From positions 124,001-188,000 of the forward strand of contig CADCXD010000012.1 of assembly GCA_902806575.1 (NCBI GenBank): a DNA stretch of 64,000 nucleotides, written 5' to 3'. The notes below the pieces were generated by a model that was given only the letters and a program-made list of their open reading frames with translations, was not told the origin of the DNA and ran no database searches. Below are positions 43,203 through 53,049 of the stretch, one piece after another (the stretch's first letter is position 1; each line of letters begins with the position of its first letter). The DNA comes from Jackrogersella multiformis (Eukaryota; Ascomycota; Sordariomycetes; Xylariales; Hypoxylaceae). Position numbers and translations under genes: made by a program.

Positions 43203-43825
43203 ATTAGTAAAAAAAAACATATAAATTTAATTGAATACTATAATATAAGTATTAGCGTTTATTATAAAACGAAAAGATATTAAAGGAAATACATCCAACA
43301 ACTAATCGAAAAATAAAGCAAAGCAAACCGTAAAACCAAAGTAATAATAAAACTATAACAAACAACTTACTCGTTACGCTATATAAGATAATTAGGGTGA
43401 AATACCCAAATAATAAAAAACACCCATATCTCACTCATAAGGGTGAAACAAACTATAGTTAAATTAGCGTATAACCCTCTAACTCTAGCTGCCTACCTAT
43501 TAAATGGCGCACATGCTAAAAAATATATAGATATTCCAAATATACCTAAATAAATATCCAATAACTTATAACATAAATCGACCACCACCCGATCAATATC
43601 ATAAAATTAACCTCTATTTTGTTAACAATTATAAAAGAAAGTAGCGTTTATACCCTATAGATAGAAATATTGAGCCGCCCGATGCTACAAGACCCTTGAC
43701 CTTACGCTCTTCAGTAATAAAGAGTAAACCTCATGACGTATCTATTATAATAAATATACCTTAATAAAGGTTGAGCTTAAAGGGACCCGATATAAAATAA
43801 AGATTAAATAATCCTTTAGTTATCG
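43203..43825. other. Spacer between atp8 and endonuclease debris
   Basis: A 60-odd codon hydrophobic frame (minus strand, 43252-43455, FVIVLLLLWFYGLLCFIF) lacks an ATG and any family likeness. Nothing else recognised. Confidence 0.4.
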
Positions 43826-44800
43826 CTTACTAATATAAACTGACTCCCCTTCAAAGGTAAAAATATTGCCTTTTTGTGCCCTATATAACACTGTAGGAGT
43901 AGCTACACCTAAATAATTAGCACATTCATTTAACGAATTAAATGAGTATAAAGTTTCATCAGTGGGGTAGGGGTCGGTTTCTCTCGTCGCGTAGGCGACG
44001 AGAGAAACTGTTCATACCATTTTTAAATTATTCTATAACAGAATAAACCGCTTTACGTTCCTGGCCATTTTTTCCTTGGCTCGCCACCCAGCTCCAGTGG
44101 GGTAGGGGTCCCGTTCCCCCCCATATCCCCCAAGATTAGGGGGGGGGGGGGGAACTACGAAGTACCGCTACAAAAGAAGCAGAGAGCGCAGGGACATAAA
44201 GAAAGAAAGCTTTTTTAAAAGATAAGAAATTAAGATGCTTGGAAGAATTTAAAGGATGCTCAGTAAAAATTAACTAGAAGAACTTTTATTTATTTTTGAG
44301 TACATACAATAAAAGTGACCTTAGATTTACTAATGCTTACTATACCTATACCAAAAGTATTTTTAATAAAATCTAACACTCCCTGTGGGGTAGAGGTCCC
44401 ACAGGTTCCCCCTCCATATCCCCCAAAAGGGGATTAGGCTAATTTATTGGGGGAACTATGTCGTCTATATGTAATTCAATTCTAAATCTAAACTCATAAG
44501 TTGTACTACGTTTAGAGATAAAAAAAAACCATCTGTGTCTACAAATCCTCGAAATCACTCAAAAAAATTATTATCTGCTGCACTACCCAGCACACCAAAT
44601 GTGCGCAGGGCTAAATTAAGATGATTAATTGATATCTCATTATTTAGAGGTGTAAAGGTTCTTGTCTATCTAACATTCTATTCTTAGGTGGAGCAATTAG
44701 TCTCTCTTTCTTTACCTCCGCGCTGTGCGCGAAAGGAGATTTAGAAGCTAAAAATTGTGAATAAACAACTATATCTACCCTTGCCATTCCCTACGGTGGC
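43826..44800 (-). pseudogene. Decayed LAGLIDADG endonuclease split by GC clusters
   Basis: Pieces in order: WFRGFVDTDGFF motif (44500-44600) with a frame break in a T run, the middle part VLDFIKNTFGIGIVSISK (44290-44375) and a NUMOD1-like tail YSFNSLNECANYLGVATPTV (43829-43965). GC inserts separate them: 44600-44625, 44384-44460, 44088-44198 and a perfect 14-bp-stem hairpin at 43974-44008 (TTTCTCTCGTCGC...). Closest relative seen is the free-standing enzyme at 21054-22584. Confidence 0.7.
44088..44198. repeat. Compound GC cluster (AGTGGGGTAGGG element inside a CCCAGCT...GCGCAGGG element)
   Basis: The AGTGGGGTAGGGGTCCC element ending GGGGGGAACT is inserted at the CAGCT step of the other element. 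The same nesting occurs at 42893-43012 and 55678-55830. Other AGTGGGGTAGGG members: 19967, 32690, 42602, 43959, 44386, 53565, 55084. Confidence 0.8.
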
Positions 44801-44855
44801 AAGGCCCAACAGGGATAAGGAATTAACCACCAAATTAATTGTAGCAGCTGACTCA

Positions 44856-46322
44856 TTAAAAAGCGTAAATTAAAGCAGAAACGCTCATATGAATACCATC
44901 TAATATAAAGTTTGGGTATATACCGAATAAGACAGTAAATAATACTAGAGTTAATAAAATAAAGAATTCTCTTTTTGTAAGATCTATGAAATTATCTTGG
45001 AAAAATAAACTGAATGATCCTCCAAAAGATATTCTATTAAATAAATATATTGTATAAGCAGCAGAAAACACTATAGAAGAAGAAGCTAAAACACCTAACA
45101 GAGGTAATTTTTCAAATACTCCATATAATGACAAGAACTCTCCTACAAAGTTTAAAGTTAAAGGAGCCCCACAGTTACCTAAACAAAGGATAAAGAATAA
45201 AATGGAACATAGAGGCATTATTTGGGCTATTCCCCTATAATAATAAATAGAACGAGTTCCAGATCTTTCGTAAAGCACCCCTCCTGCAATAATAAATAAA
45301 GCTGGACTAACCAATCCATGCGCTAAACCTAAAAGTATACTTCCCTCTATACCTTGGATAGTGTTACTAAATGCACCTATTAAATATACAGCTGCATGAG
45401 AAACAGACGAGTAGGCAATTATCTCTTTAACGTCTGTAGTCCTTAATGTACTAAAGCTAGCGTATATTATAGTTATTACCCCTATTACAAATACGGCTGA
45501 TCTTAAAGACATACTAGCTTCAGGGAGTATAGGTAAAATTATTCTAATAATTCCGTATAATCCTAGCTTAAGAACTATTGCGGCCAAGATAATACTTCCA
45601 CCTAATGGTGCTTCTGTGTGAGCTTTTAATAATCAAGTGTGAACAAAGTAAAGAGGCGTTTTTATGGAAATTGCTAAAAAAACACCACAAAATAAAATAA
45701 TTTGTGTATAATAATCAAAACTTGATTTTCATAATACCTCGAAATCTGTAGTACCTATTATAGAAGACATAGCTAAAATAGCCAGTAGTAAAAATAATGA
45801 ACCAAATAAAGTGTATAAAAATAGATAAAAGCTAGCCCTAACTTTACCACCAGATCCAAATAACCCTAAAAGTAAGAATAAAGGTGGAAGAATAGCCTCG
45901 AAAAAGATATAAAACAACAAAACATCTAGAACTAAAAAAGCTCCTAATAATAAACTTTCAAGTAGTAAAATAATTACTAAGTAAGATTTAATATTTACAG
46001 TTATCGAATTTCAACTGGATATTATAACGATAGGGAAAATCAAAGTAGTAAGTAAAACAAAATAAATTGAAACTGCATCTACCCCTAGATAAATACCGTA
46101 AGGAAGGATCGTAACGTTCCCTACAAGTTGAAACTGCTGTACACTAAAATCGAAGAATAATATAAATATAGCAAGACTAAAAATAAAATTTACAATGGAT
46201 GTTATTAAGGTTACCTTTTTATAATACGTCGATTTGGCTTCATTATCTGGCTGGTACGCATCGAAGCTAGATATTATAAATATTCCTCATAAAGGTATTA
46301 ATAATAAAGACGATAATAACAT
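44856..46322 (-). CDS. nad4: NADH dehydrogenase subunit 4
   Basis: Proton-pumping antiporter-like subunit of complex I; 488 codons, no intron. Many membrane helices; conserved blocks ILLLESLLLGAFLVLDVLLF, HTWLLKAHTEAPLGGSIILA, AIVLKLGLYGIIRI, AYSSVSHAAVYLIGAF and GLAHGLVSPALFI. Three Trp codons at TGA split it in the standard code. Confidence 0.95.
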
Positions 46323-46464
46323 TTATTATTTAAATAAATAAGAATAAAACTCCCCTAAAAATTAAATTAAAATTACATCATAAGTAAACAATTACAAGAT
46401 TATATTATGCAAAAAAAAAAATAAATTACATATTAATTAAGGATAATATCTTAAAAGATAAGAT

Positions 46465-49400
46465 TTAAAATAAATTTATATTAATAGGGAATATATCAAA
46501 ACTATATAAAATACAAGGTACTAAGATAATAAAAGCAAATACTATAGGCAACAAAACTGTTCAACAAAAGGACATTAATTGATCGAAACGTATTCTAGGG
46601 AATGACGCCCTGGCCCAGACGAATGTAAATATCATAAGAGAACTTTTTAATCCTAAACTAAAACCATATATCAATCCTTCTAAAGCAGGTGTATTCATTA
46701 TATCTTCCATAAGATAATCTAAAACAAGTATTCAGTCTATAAAGAATAATTCTCAAATAATATAATCTAAATAAGTTAATAAATAAATAATATCAAAAAT
46801 TAAATAACCACCTAAAAACAATAAACTTGTTAATATACACATTAACACAATACTACCGTACTCAGCTAAGAAAAAAAATACAAAAACTACTGCCGCATGT
46901 TCTGTCATAAATCCACTAACTAATTCTGATTCAGCCTCAGCTAAATCGAATGGAGGTCTGTTAGTTTCTGCTATAGATCCTATAAAAAATATTATAAATA
47001 TAGGAAATAAAGGTAATATAAATCAAACAGCCCTTTGTGCTTCTACATTTACAGTTAGGTTCAAACTACCTGTAAGCATAATAACTAATAATAAAGCAGA
47101 ACTTAATATTAATTCATAACTAATTAATTGAGCTGTACTTCTAAGAGATCCTAAAAAAGCATATTTACTATTAGCACTTCCAAATGTTGTTATCGTAAAA
47201 CTTTTTATGTTTTACATCCAGTTCTTTAGAGCTGGTTCAGACTATGTATTAATCTTAAACTACATCTATAAATTTATGCTTCAATAAGCATAAATTAATT
47301 TTAAGGAAGGCTTAAGAACGCTAACATAAAAATTTAATAAGGAACTAATAACTAATTTAACAATTTTTTTTTTAGTTCTCGCTATTTTGTGCTGTACTAT
47401 ATAAAAGTAACCCTTTATATTCTATTCCTGAATCCATATATTTACTTATTACAGTACTATGCATATGCAATTCACGTACAGCTTCCCGTTTAGTTTTAAA
47501 AGGTTGATTTGACAATAATTCTAATTTACCTTCTACTGATTTATATACTCAAATTTCACCACGGGCATAAAGAAATTTATCAGCCTGCTTCATTAATTCC
47601 ATTTTTAAATCTGAATTTATTTCCTTCTTAAAAAGGTACACCTGCAATCTATTTTGTTTTGTGGCTAGTTTTGTATCCAAATGACGATTTATTGTTCTAA
47701 AATTAACCTTAAAATAATCAGCTGCAACAGACATACTGGAAAAAGGTTCATTGTTTATCAAATCCAAAGTTGTAGCAACATAAGCTCATACTTTTATTTT
47801 ATTACCAGCGAAGCAGCCCAGCGCACCCCTTGAGTCAGCCATAGCTGACGTAGGTGCGCGGAGGGCTAATGTAATATCTTCTGAAAGTTTTTTTAAACTT
47901 TGGATTTCTGACTCCTCTAACGGTTTACTAAACAAATAAGTCCCTTTAACCCCTTCAGGTTTTTTAGTATCTATAAAATAATTAATAACATTACGACTAA
48001 TCTCTAATATATTTGATGCTTGATTTTTAGACTGGAAAGGACTACCTTTTATTAAATCTAATGATATAGCGTCATACGCTCATACTTTTTGAGATATGTT
48101 GCTTATTAATTTAACATCCTTTAATATATTATTAACTTGATCTAATGTAAAATCAAAGTCTATAATAGGCTTAGTAAAGTATAATTTATCTCTAAATGGT
48201 ACATTAGTATCCCTAAATAATAAAACAGTACCGTAAGCAATTTTCTCTTTTGTACTTGCTTCACCTATACTACTATATTTAATATAAGTTGGAATTATCC
48301 CTTTATCTTTACATAAAGAATATGTAAAAATAGGAATAGGTTGATTACTTTTCTGTGTTAATGTTGTAGATTTTAAACTAGCTAATTTATCAGTTAAACT
48401 CATATAAATAGTAGACTCCGAAAAAGAAGAAGAAAAGGTTGTATTCAATAAAGGTAAAAATTTCTGAAGATAATAATTTTCTCTTATTCCTTGTTCAGAA
48501 GAAGAAGAAATTTCGATTATAGAAAACTTAAAATGCTCTAAACCTACTAGATTAAAAAAAACATGAAATTTACTTTTGGGGCGCAAGCTCCCTTTAATAT
48601 GATTATTAATTCTTCTTTTAAAAAGAGTAGTTCTACCTATATAGTATACAAGTGGATTATGTTTATATTCTATTATGTAGATACCTCCTTTTGACCCTCA
48701 TTCTTTTAAGAATTCTGATTTTTCTTTAATATCTGATAAATTAAAAGAAGCTATAATTAAATTAGAATCAAAAGGAATTACTGGAGCTATTCTATCTTTT
48801 AATAAATCTTTTATATACAAAGAATGTAAAGATTTTAAATCTTCTTCAATATTAAAATTTTTATTACTATTACCTGTGCTTTCTTTATCTAAACTAAACT
48901 CATCATTATTTAAAGGATATCCTGAACAATTTGTTTTAGTAGAATAAAAACGTTTAAATTTGTTATTACAATTAAAACTAGCGTTGAAGGGGTACCCCTT
49001 GGCGCAGCCACCCAGCCTGAGCTTCGCGCCAAAGGCGCGAAGGGCAAATTTGGAAGTATTAAACTTTACGCTCGATAATTTGAATATAATATTTATAGCC
49101 TTATTACTATATTTATTTATATGTAATACAAAACTAAAAAACTCTTTTATAACGGTACAGACATATGTTAACACGAATAGAGTGAAACAGGCAAAGTAGC
49201 ATATAAATAATAAATAAATAACGTTAAATTTTAGTCAGGCCTTATTATATAATATGTATATTGTTCCTAAGAACGGAACAATTAAAAAAGATTTTAAGAC
49301 TCCGATTACTCTAGATAGAATTATTAATTCTTTTAATAATCTACTAGTCGTTGGACGTTCATACTTTAAAAACAAAGAGTCTATGTATAAAGTAGGCTTC

Positions 49401-51935
49401 GCTTCAAGTTGACTTATGTTAATAAGTTTTTCTTGGAATTCAATCGATTTGTGTTCATTTGTTTCCACAAATGATGGACTTTTAAAATAATAAATTATAA
49501 CCTTTTGGTACTTTTATTTTGGAGATTTGCAATTGATTGCTAGAAAGTATAAATAGTTGCCAAATTAAACAGTAAGTAAGAAACCCAAACGAAAAAATTT
49601 TTACAACACTTCTTTTATTAAAAAGAAGTTACAACACTTCTTTTATTAAAAAGAAGCATGGTCACTATTAACTAGTACTAATATAAAAACCCTAATTCTT
49701 GGGATAAGTATAAAATATTAAATTTTGATATGGTACCGAAGTATCAAGATATTTATTTAACTCCTTAATATGTATTCCGAGAATTTTAATGGCCTCACGT
49801 TTAGTTTTAAATGGTTGGTTTGGTATTAAAGTTAACTTTCCGTTAGCATCTACTTTATATACCCAAATATCAGAACGAATATAACCAGCTTTAGTAGGTT
49901 TACCTTTAATTAATGAATCTTTAAACTCAGAATCTACCTCCTTTTTAAAAAAATAAACTAGCGTTTTATCTTGCATAGTCGCTGATTTAGTATCTAAATG
50001 TCTAGAAATTGTACGATAGTTAACCTTAAAATAATTAGCTGCATCTAGTATACTAGAAAAAGGTGAATTGTTTATTAAATCTAATGTATTAGCGTTATAT
50101 GCATAAACTTTTCTTTTATTACCAGCGAAGCAGCCCAGCGCACCCCTTGAGTCAGCCATAGCTGACGTAGGTGCGCGGAGGGCTAATTCTAAAAAACTCG
50201 AATTTTTTATAAGATTTTTAATTTCTTTGTCGTTTAAAGGTCTAGAATAAAGATAATTACCTTTAACTCCTTCAGCCTTATCTTTATCTAAAAAATAATC
50301 TATAACTCTATTACTAATTCCTAAAGCTAAGGATGCTTTGTTTTTTGAATCGAAAGGACTACCTTCTAATAGCTTTAAAGTCTTGGCATCATAAACCCAA
50401 ATCTTAATTGATATAACTTTATTTAAAAGACCTTTGGGCGTATTTTTTGTAACAACTTCGAATTCCTTATAAAAATCTTCAATAGGTTTAGTATAAATTA
50501 ATTTACCCCTATACGGTATAGAAGTATCTCTATACTGAGATAAACTAGTAGCATTAATTTCTAAATTAAGGCTTGCCTCTTGTATACTATTAAAGTAAAT
50601 AGCCGAATTTCTAATTCCTTCTTCATTAACATCATAGACATAAAGAGGTACATTATATTTAAATGTAGTAGTAGAATTAGATTCTCTTAAAAAATCTAAC
50701 TTAGATTTTAAAGTATTGTTTATAGCTGTTTCTGTAATAGAAGAAGAAAATACAGAGTTTAACAAAGGTAAATAAGTTTGTATATAGAAATTTTCTCTCT
50801 CTCCTAACTTATCTAAAGTACATGTTTCAACAATAGAAACATTAAAATGTTCTCAGCCTATTAGATTTAAAAAAATATGTAATTTACTACCTGATTCCGC
50901 TTTAATATGATTATTAAATCTTCTTTTAAAAAGAGTAGTTCTACCTATATAATAAATTAAAGGATCATATTTATATTCTATAAGATATATACCAGATTTT
51001 GATCCCCACTCCTTTAAAAACGCACCTCTTAATTTTTTATCGTAAAAGTTAGTACAAGTAGCTAATATAAATTCTCTATTAAAGGGTATAACTGAAGCAG
51101 CTCTGTCTTTGTATAGTTCATTTATATAAATTGAATGCAAAGATTTAATATTGGATTCTTCTATATTGGGTTTATCCGTTACACGGGAAGTATAATCTAG
51201 ATGCTTTGTAGTATGAATAAAACGTTTTTGCATGTTTTTAATAAAAGTAATTCCAACTTTATTAAACACGATGGAGCCGTAATATCCACACTTAGAATTG
51301 GTAAAAACTTTATTATTATAATTACAATGGTACTTCTGTATAAGGTATCTATCTTTTTTTTCTAATAATAAAGGATAAAATACTTCATTAGTAACCCTAT
51401 CTAATAATAATACTCAAAAAATTCCATAAATAATAAGCAAACAATATGTATTATCAAATAATAATAAAACAATAATACAAAAAAAAAGTGGATAACTTAC
51501 ACTTTTCTTTGAAAGGATAAATAATTTTATATAATTTTGATGGTATCCAGCTAATAATATACCATAGGTCGCTAAAGATGATACAGCTAGCAAATATAAT
51601 ATACCCAAATTAAAATCACTAATAGCCAAACCAGGTCCATAGGGAATAACTCCGTATCCTAATAGTGCAAAAACTAAAGTTATAACAGGACCTAAAAAGA
51701 ATAATATTATATTAGCTTGTGTAGGTGCTACATATTCTTTTAATAGTAGCTTTAAAGCATCTGCAAACGCTTGTAATAATCCATAATAACCTACTTGATT
51801 AGGACCTAATCTTCTTTGCATACTAGCCATGGTTTTTCTTTCGGCAACTGTTACATAAGCTACACTCAGTAATGCTGGAACTATAACCAAAAAAACTTCA
51901 ATTATTGATATTAAAGTTGGAGGTAAATAAAACAT
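46465..51935 (-). CDS. nad1: NADH dehydrogenase subunit 1, two exons
   Basis: Exons 51545-51935 and 46465-47180, 1107 nt, 368 residues. Starts MFYLPPTLISIIEVFLVIVP; quinone-site and loop blocks AERKTMASMQRRLGPNQVGY, YGLLQAFADALKLLLKEY, AETNRPPFDLAEAESELVSG, WARASFPRIRFDQLM. The splice falls in LLAG-WSANSKY (GGAT|...TTTG|GAAGTGC). Membrane-arm subunit at the quinone site of complex I. Confidence 0.94.
47372..49174 (-). CDS. Second GIY-YIG homing endonuclease in the nad1 intron
   Basis: ATG at 49174, 600 codons, code 4. Domain: GSKGGIYIIEYKHNPLVYYI GRTTLFKRRINNH (GIY...YIG), then LLNTTFSSSFSESTIYMSL and a series of NUMOD/IENR-like modules (WAYDAISLDLIKGSPFQSK, WAYVATTLDLINNEPFSSM, WVYKSVEGKLELLSNQPFKT). 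Two GC clusters are translated in frame: ALRAFGAKLRLGG (49000-49045) and LALRAPTSAMADSRGALGCF (47803-47870). Paralogue of the ORF at 49692-51544, about equally intact. Confidence 0.85.
47797..47870. repeat. GC cluster copy 1, read in frame inside a GIY-YIG ORF
   Basis: About 70 bp identical to 50117-50187: CAGCGAAGCAGCCCAGCGCA, an inner inverted repeat AGTCAGC-CATA-GCTGAC and GTGCGCGGAGGGCT. It belongs to the CAGCCCAGC...GCAGGGCT family also at 32925, 42893, 44600, 53727 and 58765. Confidence 0.8.
49692..51544 (-). CDS. First GIY-YIG homing endonuclease in the nad1 intron, fused to exon 1
   Basis: Open in phase with nad1 exon 1 to TAA at 49692. Domain: GSKSGIYLIEYKYDPLIYYI GRTTLFKRRFNNH, LLNSVFSSSITETAINNTL, then modules WVYDAKTLKLLEGSPFDSK, YAYNANTLDLINNSPFSSI, WVYKVDANGKLTLIPNQPFK. 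The same in-frame GC insert (LALRAPTSAMADSRGALGCF, 50117-50187) as in the downstream paralogue. Internal Met at 51269 is a candidate start. Confidence 0.87.
50117..50187. repeat. GC cluster copy 2, read in frame inside the paralogous GIY-YIG ORF
   Basis: Identical element at the homologous codon position of the first nad1 endonuclease. Either it was present before the ORF duplication or gene conversion spread it; identity higher than in the flanking coding sequence favours the latter. Confidence 0.75.
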
Positions 51936-52033
51936 TTATTTTTTGTATTTCCAATAATATATCATTATTCATATATAATGAATAAAATATATAAATAAAA
52001 AATAGTTGTAACCCTATAACTACTTATTGTAGT

Positions 52034-52106
52034 TATTCTCATTTTAGATTTGAACTAAAATCAGGATATTAGAAGTATCCTGCTCTACCTTTGAGCTAAT
52101 GAGAAT
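52034..52106 (-). tRNA. trnR: tRNA-Arg (UCU)
   Basis: Acceptor ATTCTCA/TGAGAAT, D arm GCTC..GAGC, anticodon arm GGATA-CTTCTAA-TATCC (TCT), T arm TTTAGTTCAAATCTAAA. Confidence 0.92.
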
Positions 52107-52279
52107 GTATTAATAATATCCCAAAAATGAAGTATAAGAATTTTCAATTTAATGTTGATGTCCCTATAACATTAAATAAAGATAATTTTTAATACAACTA
52201 TTAACTAAAAATAATACAGATATTGTATACGATATATTAATACACTTATCTTGATTTTTTACGAATTAAAAAAAAAAAA

Positions 52280-52723
52280 TTATTTATCATTACCTTTCCC
52301 CTTAGAAGATGATTCTTCTTTAGAAGAATTTGATTTAAGTGATTCTTCTATAGCACGGCGAACCGCTTCTTCCTCTTCATCCGAGTCATTTGAATAATCT
52401 ACGTGTTGTGTTGAACCACCTCCTCTACTAGGTGCCGGTTGATAATTAGGATTAAAAACTCGTCTAGGACTAAAGTTATTGTCTGATAACTCTCTTCCCT
52501 TTCCTTTTCCTTCAGTACTCTCTTTATTTTCTAATTCAGATAGTTTATTATCACATATTTTTATTTTTTCAAATAAAGCAGAAACTTGTTCTTTAAAAGC
52601 TGGTACATCTGAACCTGAAGATATATACTGTCGTAACGCATATACTACTTCCTCTTTTGTAGAAGAAACTCCTTCTTTCCACCTCTGTGGGGTACGATTT
52701 TGTGTAATTACTTTCGTTTGAAT
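52280..52723 (-). CDS. orf147, hypothetical charged protein with a UIM-like helix
   Basis: Open frame of 147 codons between TAA stops with no ATG; ATT or ATA start, or loss of the 5' end, is possible. N-terminal Lys/Glu/Val part with a predicted helix (PAFKEQVSALFEKIK), a Pro/Gly/Ser linker (PAPSRGGGST), then EEEEAVRRAIEESLKS, which fits the ubiquitin-interacting motif pattern (acidic run, hydrophobic-x-x-Ala-x-x-x-Ser), and a Ser/Lys tail. No known mitochondrial family. It lies between cox1 and trnR. The UIM match may be chance in a low-complexity region. Confidence 0.5.
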   Translation of the reverse strand: MQTKVITQNRTPQRWKEGVSSTKEEVVYALRQYISSGSDVPAFKEQVSALFEKIKICDNKLSELENKESTEGKGKGRELSDNNFSPRRVFNPNYQPAPSRGGGSTQHVDYSNDSDEEEEAVRRAIEESLKSNSSKEESSSKGKGNDK

Positions 52724-52800
52724 TTATCATATTTATTAATATTTAAATATACCTCCGTAGAGGATGAATTACCTACTTTTATTTTTTTTTAATAATCATG

Positions 52801-52878
52801 AAGTAGGCTGCTTTCTCAGATTTGAACTGAGAATTTGGAGATTGAAATACTCCCTATTTTACCAGCAACCATACTCTT
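52801..52878 (-). pseudogene. tRNA-Trp-like copy with altered anticodon region
   Basis: The 3' half (AAATTCTCAGTTCAAATCTG) is nearly identical to trnW, and the 5' end AAGAGTAT also matches. The acceptor stem does not pair normally, and the loop TATTTCAAT could present TTC (Glu) with a mismatch. A decayed duplicate is most likely; an identity switch cannot be excluded. Confidence 0.5.
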
Positions 52879-53049
52879 AAAAAAGTAAATTACAATTTAC
52901 AGACTTTTAATTAGCCTGCTCCTGCCTTCGTCAGGATGCATATGGAAAAGGGATGACAATTACCCACGGGTGGACAAACATCATCACTATAAAAATTTAG
53001 TTATAGAGTTGACCAATACTTCAAAAAAAGGGATGTTATCGTATATAGT

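Larger units (their letters stand above)
47181..51544 (-). mobile_element. nad1 intron, group I with two GIY-YIG ORFs
   Basis: 4.36 kb. One P7 strand (CCAACGACTAG) lies at ~49345, between the two ORFs, while its partner (ACATAGTCTGAACC) lies at ~47245, after the second ORF. So one ribozyme appears to carry an ORF before its core and another inside a core loop (P8 or P9 side). Confidence 0.75.

Noticed and set aside
47181..51544. Two adjacent nad1 introns with an exon between the two GIY-YIG ORFs
   Set aside because: No nad1 coding sequence lies between them, exon 1 joins exon 2 exactly in LLAG-WSANSKY, and only one P7 pair is seen.
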